A stretch of 64,000 bases of DNA, taken from assembly GCF_021440195.1 (NCBI RefSeq), contig NZ_JAJTSZ010000002.1, positions 930,001 to 994,000 on the forward strand, written 5' to 3'. The stretch comes from Dyadobacter sp. CY356 (GTDB taxonomy: Bacteria; Bacteroidota; Bacteroidia; Cytophagales; Spirosomataceae). The notes under the pieces were generated by a model, which did not search any database, was not told where the DNA came from, and worked only from the letters and a program-made list of their open reading frames with translations. Shown here in pieces: positions 37,236-45,954 of the stretch (the stretch's first letter is position 1; every line of letters begins with the position of its first letter). Made by a program: the position numbers and the translations under genes.

Positions 37236-37241
37236 ATAGTT

Positions 37242-38555
37242 ATGCCTTTTACAGATCAAAGATCAACGTTTGTAAAAACAAAAAGTTACCTCTATTTCTC
37301 CAAAATCAATCAGAAATATCCATCATCCGGTTATATAATCAGATGGATTTTGATATGCTCGGTACTTGGAATCTGCGTTGGCTCGGTTTCCGCATTTTTT
37401 CTTGTTTCTCTGCAATGGGCAACTGAACTGCGCGAGTCGCACCTTTGGCTGATCGCATTGCTTCCTGTCGCCGGTTTTGCTGTCGGATTGCTGTATCATT
37501 ATTTTGGTAAGGAAGTTGAAGGCGGCAATAATTTATTGATTGATACCATCCATAATCCAAAAGACTGGATTCCATTTAAAATGGCGCCTCTTGTTTTAAT
37601 TGGGACCATAACAACCCATATTTTCGGAGGGTCAGCAGGACGTGAGGGGACGGCGTTACAAATGGCTGGTGCGATCGGTGATCAGTTTAGCCGCATTTTC
37701 AAACTTAATCCGGACGACAGAAAAGTCCTCCTTATTGCAGCAATCAGTGCCGGTTTTGGTTCCGTTTTTGGAACCCCTCTTGCAGGTGCCATATTCGGAC
37801 TGGAAGTTTTTCTACTCGGACGCATACGGTACAACGCCATATTCCCGGCTTTTCTTTCGGCAATTCTGGCAAGCCTTGTCACTGATGCCTGGCAGGTTTC
37901 TCATACACATTATCACATTACTTTCATTCCAAAAATTACCGCCGTTAACATTTTGTTCAGTATTCTTGCCGGATTATTTTTTGGTATAACAGCAGCTTTT
38001 TTTAGCAAAACCATACGTCAAACCGGCAAATTATTCAAAACTTATGTTAGTTATCCACCATTTCGTCCCGTGATCGGAGGGATTATCGTGGCAGGTGGGG
38101 TTTGGATTTTGGGCACAACAAAATATATCGGACTCGGCATTCCAACCATTCTGGAATCCTTTGAACAAAGTCTCCCGGCTTACGACTTTTTGCTAAAAAT
38201 TGTTTTCACCATCATCACTTTGAGCGCCGGATTTAAAGGCGGAGAAGTCACACCTTTGTTTTTTATAGGCGCCACTCTGGGAAATGCCCTTTCCTATTTC
38301 ATTCCGTTGCCCGTCGGATTATTAGCCGGAATGGGCTTTGTAGCTGTTTTTGCAGGTGCTACCAATACACCACTTGCCTGCATTTTTATGGCGATCGAAT
38401 TATTTGGCGCTGAATGCGGCGTTTATGTAGCCATCGCCTGCGTAGTGTCTTACCTTTTTTCCGGCAACACCAGCATTTACAATGCCCAGATTATCGGGGA
38501 AGCGAAAAATTCATATTTTATTGAAAATGAAGGAAAGAAAATGAGTGAGCTTTAA
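37242..38555 (+). CDS. CLC-family antiporter, probable fluoride/proton exchanger (CLC-F)
   Basis: The 437-aa membrane protein has the CLC fold with about 10-12 helices and motifs GSAGREGTALQMAGAIG (gating Glu135), FGTPLAGAIFGLEV, FKGGEVTPLFFIGATLG and GATNTPLACIFMAIELFG. The usual GSGIP anion-binding loop is replaced by EGGNNLLI (residues 93-100) and GREGP reads GREGT. From family knowledge such changes mark the fluoride-exporting branch, which agrees with the fluoride riboswitch-like leader. Expected role: expulsion of fluoride in exchange for protons. The 3' end lies in a hairpin shared with the convergent GNAT gene. Confidence 0.82.
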   Translation: MPFTDQRSTFVKTKSYLYFSKINQKYPSSGYIIRWILICSVLGICVGSVSAFFLVSLQWATELRESHLWLIALLPVAGFAVGLLYHYFGKEVEGGNNLLIDTIHNPKDWIPFKMAPLVLIGTITTHIFGGSAGREGTALQMAGAIGDQFSRIFKLNPDDRKVLLIAAISAGFGSVFGTPLAGAIFGLEVFLLGRIRYNAIFPAFLSAILASLVTDAWQVSHTHYHITFIPKITAVNILFSILAGLFFGITAAFFSKTIRQTGKLFKTYVSYPPFRPVIGGIIVAGGVWILGTTKYIGLGIPTILESFEQSLPAYDFLLKIVFTIITLSAGFKGGEVTPLFFIGATLGNALSYFIPLPVGLLAGMGFVAVFAGATNTPLACIFMAIELFGAECGVYVAIACVVSYLFSGNTSIYNAQIIGEAKNSYFIENEGKKMSEL

Positions 38556-38567
38556 AAAGCTCACTCA
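38542..38567. terminator. Hairpin formed by the ends of two convergent genes
   Basis: TGAGTGAGCTTT (38542-38553) pairs perfectly with AAAGCTCACTCA (38556-38567). The stop codon of the CLC gene falls in the loop and the stop of the GNAT gene falls in the right arm, so the terminator is made of coding sequence. Confidence 0.6.
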
Positions 38568-38861
38568 ATAATTTGCCACCAGTCTTTTCCATTCCGGATG
38601 CCTTTCAAGGTAATCCAGCACATAAGAACATCTCGGAACGATCTTTCTGTTTTCAGATTCAATATATTCAAGCGTTTTAGTAACCATCGCTGATGCAACA
38701 CCTCTCCCTTCAAGCTCCGGCGCAACTTCGGTGTGTATCAGATATACGTGGTCGTATTTAATAACATAGTCTATAAATGATCTGTGATTATCTACAATAA
38801 ATTCAAAATTGTGTTTCTCTTTATTATCAACTAAAGGAACATCATCATATTTTCCACTCAT
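38565..38861 (-). CDS. Small GNAT-fold N-acetyltransferase (COG2388 type)
   Basis: The 98-aa protein is the minimal acetyltransferase of the YjdJ/COG2388 class. The acetyl-CoA pyrophosphate-binding loop is VAPELEGRGVASAMVTKTLEY, preceded by the strand HVYLIHTEV and followed by RKIVPRCSYVLDYLERHPEW, which is the typical C-terminal segment. Substrate is unknown. It converges on the CLC gene. Confidence 0.85.
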   Translation of the reverse strand: MSGKYDDVPLVDNKEKHNFEFIVDNHRSFIDYVIKYDHVYLIHTEVAPELEGRGVASAMVTKTLEYIESENRKIVPRCSYVLDYLERHPEWKRLVANY

Positions 38862-39148
38862 AGCCGGTTTTTATGTTTAGTTAAGGCAATTTAACTTGTC
38901 ACTATCCATTATACAACGGTTTGCAACTTTCAGTTTCAACTATTTTTGTAGTGCAACTTATTACATAAACGCACTGAGACGTGATTTTGAGTGTTTTTTT
39001 CCACAACTCCAATAAAAATTAATATTCCAAAATGGAATAAAATATAAATACGGGGAATAATTACGCTTTTATGAAGCAGAAGTATGCTGGCACTTATTTT
39101 TAATATATCTCAGTATACTTTTTCATATTAACTAACTTTACTACCACC
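38862..39148. other. AT-rich spacer
   Basis: The spacer between the divergent GNAT and small membrane protein genes holds no gene I can support. A TATACTTT-like sequence near 39112 may be part of a promoter, but it does not match the consensus well. Confidence 0.3.
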
Positions 39149-39313
39149 ATGGGGAATTTACTTTATACAATAGCCGTAATTCTGGTTATTTTATGGCTAA
39201 TCGGTTATTTCGGCTTTGCCAGTTTTGGAATGGGTAACATCATTCACGTTCTGTTGGTAATTGCTGTTGTTGCGGTTATACTTAGATTGATACGTGGAGA
39301 CAGAGTTGTCTAA
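39149..39313 (+). CDS. Lmo0937-family small membrane protein
   Basis: The 54-aa protein (MGNLLYTIAVILVILW at the start, ending RLIRGDRVV) has two hydrophobic helices joined by a Gly/Phe turn (GYFGFASFGMGN), the typical pattern of the lmo0937 family. It is short but well bounded: ATG, stop TAA at 39311-39313, and a strong terminator follows. In many bacteria relatives are stress-induced; here that is only suggested by the neighbouring general-stress-like gene. Confidence 0.8.
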   Translation: MGNLLYTIAVILVILWLIGYFGFASFGMGNIIHVLLVIAVVAVILRLIRGDRVV

Positions 39314-39338
39314 AGAAATACTTCATCAATGATATTTG

Positions 39339-39373
39339 CTCAGGGTTTCCATTGGAAATCCTGAGTTTTTTTT
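39339..39373 (+). terminator. Rho-independent terminator
   Basis: A 12-pair stem with one G-T (39339-39350 against 39354-39365) and a 3-nt loop is followed by eight T residues, ending the Lmo0937-type transcript. Confidence 0.88.
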
Positions 39374-39473
39374 GCCTTGTTAAAACCCCAAAAACAACAG
39401 AAAATTTAGCAGCTTGGCATAATTGTTATGAAAACAGACTTGCCGGCTTAAAGTGGCTAACCTGACAAATAAT

Positions 39474-40025
39474 ATGGAAAATACAGACTATAACCCTGTT
39501 CCTGATACAATAACATCTGTTTTTAAAACAAGAGAAGGGGCACAAAAAGCTTATGACGAGTTAATAAATCGTGGTTACGCCGCGGATGAAATTACTGTGA
39601 TCATTTCCGGTGATACGCAAACGTTGCATCTTTCAGAAGAAACTAAGGAGCATAAAACGGATGAACATACCGGGCATAAAACCCTCGAAAAAGCAGGACT
39701 TGGAACTGCTATCGGCGGAACTGCCGGTGCGGTGGCTGGTGCCATTGCCGCTATCGGAACTGCTGTAATTGTTCCAGGACTGGGCATTGCAGTGGCCGGA
39801 CCCATCCTGGCTTCCTTAACGGGGGCAGGTGCTGGAGGAATTGCCGGTGGGATTATTGGTGCACTGGTAGGCTCCGGGATTTCCAAACACCATGCTGAAC
39901 ATTATGAAAAAAGCTTGAAAGATGGCGGCATCATTATCGGCTTTAAACCAAAAACAGTTGAAGACCGGATGGAGATCATCACGGTCTGGAACGGCCTTGG
40001 TGGAAGACAGGTCCATGAAGATTAA
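39474..40025 (+). CDS. General-stress-protein 17M (YflT)-like protein with Gly-rich membrane segment
   Basis: The 183-aa protein begins with a YflT-like domain (TSVFKTREGAQKAYDELINR and GYAADEITVIISG). A long Gly/Ala-rich hydrophobic stretch follows (about 75-135, for example GTAIGGTAGAVAGAIAAIGT), resembling glycine-zipper segments that insert into or coat membranes, then a C-terminal GGIIIGFKPKTVEDRMEII, as in the repeat of the YflT half. Role is probably stress related. ATG at 39474 is used instead of an upstream GTG at 39453. Confidence 0.7.
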   Translation: MENTDYNPVPDTITSVFKTREGAQKAYDELINRGYAADEITVIISGDTQTLHLSEETKEHKTDEHTGHKTLEKAGLGTAIGGTAGAVAGAIAAIGTAVIVPGLGIAVAGPILASLTGAGAGGIAGGIIGALVGSGISKHHAEHYEKSLKDGGIIIGFKPKTVEDRMEIITVWNGLGGRQVHED

Positions 40026-40073
40026 AAGTAAAATCCTGACATTTTTAGCAAATCATAAACTTCGCTCCTCAAC

Positions 40074-40358
40074 ATGGAAAATTATGTAAAATGCCGCCAC
40101 GAAAACGGTTTTTTCATTTTCGATACCATAGAAAAATACCCGGAAGATGTTGCCAACGATATTCTGGATGAATTTATAAATCAGGATATGGAAGCGATTA
40201 GCTACAAAATTGCTGACGATCACTGGTTTCAGGTCACCGGCCGAATACGTGAGCAATATGAAAAACTGACACTGGATGAAAATGGGAACGATCCGGTTTT
40301 GCTTAAAATGAACACAATTAAAAATATGCTGGAATCCAGAATTAAGGAATTAGTATAG
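40074..40358 (+). CDS. Hypothetical 94-aa protein
   Basis: I do not recognise the family. It is a soluble acidic protein (for example IEKYPEDVANDILDEFINQD, then IADDHWFQVTGRIREQYE) without signal or membrane segments. It lies 48 nt after the YflT-like gene and 39 nt before another small gene, so the three may form one transcript. Confidence 0.55.
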   Translation: MENYVKCRHENGFFIFDTIEKYPEDVANDILDEFINQDMEAISYKIADDHWFQVTGRIREQYEKLTLDENGNDPVLLKMNTIKNMLESRIKELV

Positions 40359-40397
40359 CATAATTTGGGTTAAGAGTATTGATCAAAAAGTATTTAA

Positions 40398-40682
40398 ATG
40401 ACACACGAGAAGATATTTAAACGGAAGGATGGAAGCCGGGTTAAAGTATCAGTTTGGTTATATGTTCATCTTAATAAATCAAACTGGGGATATTCCATAT
40501 TTCTTCGTGAAGCGGATTCGGATCGTTGGATAGATCCATTCAGTGATAGTGAATACATTACAAGGGTTGTAAAACCGAAGTTTAAAAACACTACAAATCA
40601 TGATGCATATGACAACTATATTTCTAAAAAGGAAATAATGGAAGCCAAACTCGAACTCTGGGAAATCATCAAACCTGTCTGA
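40398..40682 (+). CDS. Hypothetical 94-aa protein
   Basis: The family is not recognised. The protein starts MTHEKIFKRKDGSRVKVSVW, contains aromatic-rich beta-type segments (WGYSIFLREADSDRWIDPF) and ends with a helix KKEIMEAKLELWEII. It is soluble and small. It converges on the arylesterase-like gene 13 nt away, and no terminator separates them. Confidence 0.55.
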   Translation: MTHEKIFKRKDGSRVKVSVWLYVHLNKSNWGYSIFLREADSDRWIDPFSDSEYITRVVKPKFKNTTNHDAYDNYISKKEIMEAKLELWEIIKPV

Positions 40683-40695
40683 TTTCCCAGAGTTT

Positions 40696-41376
40696 TTACA
40701 ATAAATCTTTAAGTGATTTCCAGACTGTTTCAGCCACAATTTTGTGCCCCTCCACACTTGGGTGAATACCATCCGGCTGGTTTAATTTCGCTTCTCCGCC
40801 AACGCCCTGCAAAAGGAAAGGGATTAAAGTAAGTTTATTAGCAGCAGCAATATCTGTGTAAACGTTTCTAAATTCAGTTGTATACTGCTTCCCCATACTT
40901 GGTGGCATTTGCATTCCTGCAAGCACCAGTTTAGCATCCGGATACCTGGCTTTGACTTTGTCAAGAATCGATTGAAGATTCTTCTTGGTTTCACTTACGG
41001 GAATACCTCTAAGCCCATCATTTCCACCCAGTTCAAGAATGAAAATATCCACTGGCTGCTTCAATATCCAGTCTACGCGGCTATTTCCTCCAGCCGTTGT
41101 TTCTCCGCTTACTCCCCCATTTACAACTTTATAATCCAGACCCAGCGAATCGATCCTTTGTTGTGTTAGGCTGGCAAAACTTTTCGAAGGATCGTCAAGG
41201 CCATATCCTGCTGTAAGGCTGTTACCAAAAAACAAGATGGTCTTTTTACCTTTTTTGACAGTTTCCTCCTTTCCGGATTTTGCAGATTCAGTTGGTTCAG
41301 TTTTTTTATTACCGTTACAGGCGGCTAGTACTATAATTATAACGAATAATCTTACGATTGAAAATAGATTGTTCAT
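40696..41376 (-). CDS. tesA: TesA-type SGNH hydrolase lipoprotein (arylesterase/lysophospholipase)
   Basis: The 226-aa lipoprotein (lipobox VLAAC, Cys20) has all SGNH blocks: ILFFGNSLTAGYGL (Ser), GVSGETTAGG (Gly), LELGGNDGLRG (Asn) and PDGIHPSVEGH (Asp/His). It is a periplasmic esterase/thioesterase of the TesA type. It is divergent from the ABC transporter genes of YbbA/YbbP type, the arrangement also known in Proteobacteria, which links these proteins in envelope or lipid handling. Confidence 0.88.
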   Translation of the reverse strand: MNNLFSIVRLFVIIIVLAACNGNKKTEPTESAKSGKEETVKKGKKTILFFGNSLTAGYGLDDPSKSFASLTQQRIDSLGLDYKVVNGGVSGETTAGGNSRVDWILKQPVDIFILELGGNDGLRGIPVSETKKNLQSILDKVKARYPDAKLVLAGMQMPPSMGKQYTTEFRNVYTDIAAANKLTLIPFLLQGVGGEAKLNQPDGIHPSVEGHKIVAETVWKSLKDLL

Positions 41377-41577
41377 AGATCAGGTCTTGTCAGTTTAAGC
41401 TTTTTTAATTTTGGTTTAAATACAATTTAATACCGCCTATCTTTACAATTGGCTGCAATCAACATGTAAAAATATAATATTAATACTTTATATTTCCTGC
41501 GCGTTGATCAGGTTGGATTATTTGATAAAAAGATCACGCCGACAAGGTTGCCGAAAATCTTAACAACGAAAAATTTA

Positions 41578-42267
41578 ATGAATACGATACTGAATCTGGA
41601 TCAGGTTAGTAAAATCTATCAAAGTGGCAGCAGGTCTCTTACTGTGCTGGATAATATCAGTTTTTCCGTTGAGGCTGGTTCAACCATGTCAATTGTGGGG
41701 CCGTCCGGAAGTGGAAAAACTACACTTCTGGGCTTATGCGCAGGTTTGGACCGCTCAACTTCCGGCAAAGTAGAACTGCATGAAACGCGTCTGGATGGGT
41801 TGAGTGAAGATCAGCTGGCAGCGGTTAGAAATAAATATGTCGGTTTTATTTTCCAGAACTTTCAGCTCATGCCGACTTTGACAGCGCTTGAAAATGTAAT
41901 GGTACCACTTGAACTTCGGGGCGAAAAAAATATAAAACCAAGAGCACTGGATTTGCTGGATAAAGTCGGCCTGGCCGATAGAAGTCACCATTATCCAACA
42001 CAACTCAGCGGAGGCGAGCAGCAGCGCGTTTCCCTGGCCAGGGCTTTTTCAAATAAACCACAAATTTTATTTGCTGATGAGCCAACAGGTAATCTGGACG
42101 CTGAAACGAGTGAAAAAGTTGTGAAGCTGCTTTTTGACCTTAATAAAGAAGCAGGAACTACGCTGGTGGTTGTAACCCACGACCTCGAACTTGCTGCCAA
42201 AACACAAAGAATCATCAAAATAAAAGGGGGGAAAATCATTTCAGATACACCTGGTCTGATTGTCTGA
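41578..42267 (+). CDS. ybbA: ABC transporter ATP-binding protein (YbbA type)
   Basis: The 229-aa ATPase has Walker A (GPSGSGKTTLLG), the Q-loop (FIFQNFQLMPTLTALENVM), the signature LSGGEQQRVSLARAF, Walker B (ILFADEPTGNLD) and the H-loop (VVVTHDLELA). It belongs to the MacB/LolD/YbbA group that works with FtsX-type permeases. The ATG at 41578 (MNTILNLDQ) is preferred to the TTG 30 nt upstream. It is followed by the matching permease gene after 44 nt and faces the tesA-like gene. Confidence 0.92.
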   Translation: MNTILNLDQVSKIYQSGSRSLTVLDNISFSVEAGSTMSIVGPSGSGKTTLLGLCAGLDRSTSGKVELHETRLDGLSEDQLAAVRNKYVGFIFQNFQLMPTLTALENVMVPLELRGEKNIKPRALDLLDKVGLADRSHHYPTQLSGGEQQRVSLARAFSNKPQILFADEPTGNLDAETSEKVVKLLFDLNKEAGTTLVVVTHDLELAAKTQRIIKIKGGKIISDTPGLIV

Positions 42268-42311
42268 AACCTGATTTATTTCATTTCCTTTTATAGTGAA
42301 TCTGATACAAA

Positions 42312-44882
42312 ATGATCCCATCCGAAACATCGTCAGAAGATAAAAACGAAGGCTTGAATTTTCCCTGGCTATTACAAATGGCCTGGCGCGACAGCAGGAG
42401 AAACCGTTCCAGGTTACTTCTGTTTGTTTCGTCCATCGTACTGGGCATCGCTGCGCTGGTCGCCATTTATTCTTTGGGAGATAATTTAAGACAGAATATT
42501 GATAGTCAGGCCGCTACGCTTCTGGGTGCTGATCTTGAACTTTTCAGCAATAAGCCTGTCACCGGAAAAGCAAAAAAACTGATCGATTCACTAGGTACCA
42601 AACGTTCCGAAGAAAGAAGCTTTGCGTCGATGATTTTATTTCCAAAAAATAATGGAAATCGTCTGGCTCAGGTGAAGGCTCTTGATGGTGATTTTCCGTT
42701 TTATGGTGAACTTGAAACGAGCCCGACAAGTGCAGGGAAAACATTTAGAAATGGAAAAGAAGCGTTGGTGGATCAAACACTTATGCTGCAATATGAAGCC
42801 AGGGTTGGGGATTCTATTAAAGTTGGTGAAGTAACGTTTGCAATAGCAGGAATTTTATTAAAAGCGCCTGGACAAACCGGACTGACAAGTTCGGTTGCAC
42901 CGTCCGTTTATATCCCGATGAAATATCTGGACCAGACAGGTTTGATGCAAAAAGGTAGCCGGATCGCTTACCGGAATTATATCAAATTTGCACCGGAAAC
43001 AGATGTTGAGAAACTGGTTAAAACTCTGGAAACCAGACTTGATGCTGCTGACCTTGATCATAAAACCGTACAAAGCCAAAAAGAAGATACCGGAAGATCA
43101 TTCAAAGACCTGACGCAATTTCTGGCTTTGGTGGGTTTTATCGCCTTGCTTCTTGGTTGTATCGGCGTTGCCAGCGCAGTTCATATTTATATCCGGGAAA
43201 AACTTAATTCAATTGCCATTCTCCGGTGTCTTGGCGTAAAAGGTTATCAGGCATTTCTTATTTATCTCATTCAAATTGCCGGGATCGGGCTTTTTGGTTC
43301 TGTTTTGGGTGCTGCTCTCGGAAGTATTATTCAGCAGTTTTTGCCGATTGTTATCAAAGATTTCCTTCCTTTTGAACTTACCACAGGTCTGTCGTGGCCC
43401 GCAATCGGGCAGGGTATTGGTATTGGGTTAATTATTTCAATACTTTTTGCGATGCCGCCTTTGGTCTCGATCAGGAAAATATCACCACTCAATGTTCTTC
43501 GAAATACGGCGGATACCGGAAAATCACAAAGGGATCCGGTAACCTGGATCGTATACATACTGATCGTCGGTTTCATACTTGGTTTTTCTTATCTACAGAC
43601 ACAAAACTGGATACAGGCACTTTCTTTTACAGCGGGAATTTTGGGATCTTTTCTCGTGCTGACAGGCATGGCAATTTTGTTGATGTGGTTAGTCCGTAGA
43701 TTTTTCCCGGCCTCATGGAGCTATCTGTGGCGTCAGGGATTAGCAAATCTTTTCCGCCCAAATAATCAAACAATTATTCTGATCGTTGCCATTGGCCTGG
43801 GTACCTTATTTATCTGCACCTTGTTTTTCACGCAAACAATTCTCTTAAATCGTGTCAAATTGTCGTCCAGCGGGAATAAACCCAATATCGTTTTATTTGA
43901 TATTCAATCAAGTCAAAAAGATGCAGTGATAGCATTGGCAAAACAGGAAAAACTTCCTGTCAATGAAACAGTTGCTATTGTTAATATGCGTCTTGAACAG
44001 GTCAATTCCCGAAGTGCCGCGACAGCTGAAAGCGATACTTCCAAAGAACAGTCACGACGTATTTTTGGCAGAGAATATCGTGTCACTTTCCGGGATTCGC
44101 TTACGTCATCCGAAAAAATTGTGCAGGGTGAATGGATTGGAAAATATGATCCCAAGTCTGAACTAATTCCCGTTTCCGTAGAAGAAGGTTTCGCCAAACG
44201 AGGTAATATGGATTTGGGTGATACACTTGTTTTCAATGTTCAGGGTACCATCATGCAGACTTATGTGGCAAGCACTAGAAATGTTAACTGGGCCGAAGTG
44301 CAGACCAATTTCCTTGTTGTTTTTCCAACAGGCGTTTTGGAAGATGCCCCTCAGTTTCATGTACTTTTAACGCATGTGCCATCCGCTGAGGTTTCAGCCA
44401 GGTTTCAGCAGGCATTGGTTCAAAAATTTCCAAATATCTCGATTATAGATCTTGCGCTGGTCTTAAAAGTGATTGACGACCTATTCAACAAGATTGGTTT
44501 TGTTATCCGTTTCATGGCTGGTTTCAGTATTCTGACTGGAATTGTAGTGCTTATTTCATCCGTACTGATCAGTAAATATCAGCGGTTGCAGGAAAGTGTC
44601 TTGCTCAGGACTTTGGGAGCAAGCCGGAAACAGATTTTTGCTATCACAGCTCTGGAATACTTTTTCCTTGGTGCGATGGCTTCCTTAACCGGGATTTTAC
44701 TTGCATTACTCAGTAGCTGGGCACTTGCAAAATTCACTTTTGAAACAGAATTCAAACCGGAGCTTTTGCCGGTTTTGTTATTGTTTTTGCTTGTTTCCTC
44801 ACTGACGGTAATCATTGGATTAATTAACAGCCGTGGAATTTTATCCAAATCTCCCCTGGAAGTTTTGCGTCAGGATGTTTAG
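42312..44882 (+). CDS. ybbP: FtsX-type ABC permease (YbbP type)
   Basis: The 856-aa membrane protein has two FtsX-like halves. An N-terminal helix (about 32-52) is followed by a MacB-like extracytoplasmic domain, three helices around residues 275-410, two more around 415-465, then a second unit with large external domain (about 520-725) and final helices (about 730-850). The C-terminal RGILSKSPLEVLRQDV is a typical end. It pairs with the ATPase upstream as a YbbAP-like exporter or lipoprotein/lipid mechanotransmission complex; the substrate is unknown. Confidence 0.9.
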   Translation: MIPSETSSEDKNEGLNFPWLLQMAWRDSRRNRSRLLLFVSSIVLGIAALVAIYSLGDNLRQNIDSQAATLLGADLELFSNKPVTGKAKKLIDSLGTKRSEERSFASMILFPKNNGNRLAQVKALDGDFPFYGELETSPTSAGKTFRNGKEALVDQTLMLQYEARVGDSIKVGEVTFAIAGILLKAPGQTGLTSSVAPSVYIPMKYLDQTGLMQKGSRIAYRNYIKFAPETDVEKLVKTLETRLDAADLDHKTVQSQKEDTGRSFKDLTQFLALVGFIALLLGCIGVASAVHIYIREKLNSIAILRCLGVKGYQAFLIYLIQIAGIGLFGSVLGAALGSIIQQFLPIVIKDFLPFELTTGLSWPAIGQGIGIGLIISILFAMPPLVSIRKISPLNVLRNTADTGKSQRDPVTWIVYILIVGFILGFSYLQTQNWIQALSFTAGILGSFLVLTGMAILLMWLVRRFFPASWSYLWRQGLANLFRPNNQTIILIVAIGLGTLFICTLFFTQTILLNRVKLSSSGNKPNIVLFDIQSSQKDAVIALAKQEKLPVNETVAIVNMRLEQVNSRSAATAESDTSKEQSRRIFGREYRVTFRDSLTSSEKIVQGEWIGKYDPKSELIPVSVEEGFAKRGNMDLGDTLVFNVQGTIMQTYVASTRNVNWAEVQTNFLVVFPTGVLEDAPQFHVLLTHVPSAEVSARFQQALVQKFPNISIIDLALVLKVIDDLFNKIGFVIRFMAGFSILTGIVVLISSVLISKYQRLQESVLLRTLGASRKQIFAITALEYFFLGAMASLTGILLALLSSWALAKFTFETEFKPELLPVLLLFLLVSSLTVIIGLINSRGILSKSPLEVLRQDV

Positions 44883-44945
44883 TGAAGGGAATGGCTGGTT
44901 GTTAGGAAAGCAATACTAATTTATCAGCAGGCTTTAAGAGTAAGA

Positions 44946-45512
44946 TTATTTTTGGGTATTGTGAATTTCAGTGAGGGTCTGCAAACTGATGCCGAGGTAA
45001 GAAGCTATGTGTATCAGAGGAACTCTTTCAAGAATTTGTGGTTGGATTCCGGACATATATTTATAACGTTCCAAAGCACTATCAAGCTTGAAAATATGCG
45101 CCTGCTGCTCCTGTCGTGCCAGAATTTCTTCCATCAATCTTCTACCCATGGTATCAACCTCGACAGACCGGCTGAATAATTCGTAAAGCTTATCTTTATT
45201 AAAAACGATCACACGCATTTCTTCCTCAGCCCGGATAAAATATTCGGATCCGGCTCCGGATTTCATGCTTCTGATATTGGTGGCAAATTCCGTTTCAAAA
45301 TAAAAATTGGTATTGATCGTCTTTCCATCGTAATCATAATAAGCTCTGCAATAACCTTTTTCGATGTAAAAAAGCGCGTCACTTATTTCTCCTGCATGCA
45401 ATAAATATTCACCTTTTTTAACTTGCCGCAAGTTAAGAACCTTTTTCAAGGCACTCCATCCCTGCTCAGACAGAGTAATTATACTGTTTATATAAATGTA
45501 AAGATCTTCCAA
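44946..45512 (-). CDS. Crp/Fnr-family regulator with cyclic-nucleotide-binding-like domain
   Basis: The 188-aa protein has an N-terminal cNMP-binding-like beta roll (GEYLLHAGEISDALFYIEKG and YYDYDGKTINTNFYFETEFA) and a C-terminal helix-turn-helix (RVPLIHIASYLGISLQTLTE). It ends a few residues after the recognition helix (IHNTQK) where relatives continue with RIRK-type residues, so the wing is short or altered. Such Bacteroidota regulators often lack cAMP dependence. It converges on the YbbP-like gene and lies beside a long AT-rich region. Confidence 0.82.
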   Translation of the reverse strand: MEDLYIYINSIITLSEQGWSALKKVLNLRQVKKGEYLLHAGEISDALFYIEKGYCRAYYDYDGKTINTNFYFETEFATNIRSMKSGAGSEYFIRAEEEMRVIVFNKDKLYELFSRSVEVDTMGRRLMEEILARQEQQAHIFKLDSALERYKYMSGIQPQILERVPLIHIASYLGISLQTLTEIHNTQK

Positions 45513-45954
45513 GTCCTGAAAATTTAAGTAAAAATCTAACTTATAATTTTGTAAAGGAAACTTTTACTATTCAAAATATAGTATTACTAAACATTTTAAA
45601 CCTAATGTACAATTAATTATAATTTTATTTATTTAATATCGAAAACTTAATATAGAATTATTAGAAAGTGCGCGCTTACAACTGGGATAGAGTTCAATGT
45701 TTTTGCGTGAATAGTTTAGAGGAAAAGTAAATTAATTCAATAGAATTAAAAGACAGAGAACATTGATCAGTACTGGCAATCATCTTGAAATCAGATATTT
45801 AAATCAAAATACTACCAGGTGGATTTGAATCTGATTTTCTATTTTTGATTATTTAATACCAGATTTTCAAATTATTATCCAATACTTATAGATAAAAGTT
45901 ACAAACTTTTATTCATTACAGCTGTCAATAGAATTTTTACGATTGTATTAATGA
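45513..45954. other. AT-rich non-coding region
   Basis: About 440 nt upstream of the Crp/Fnr gene are strongly AT-rich, with no open frame that I can support and no clear promoter. It leads into a decayed gene fragment, so the region may be an old insertion or deletion site. Confidence 0.4.

Noticed and set aside
37217..37426. Plus-strand frame starting in the riboswitch platform
   Set aside because: It overlaps the CLC gene in another frame and begins inside the proposed regulatory hairpin; the CLC frame is clearly the real one.
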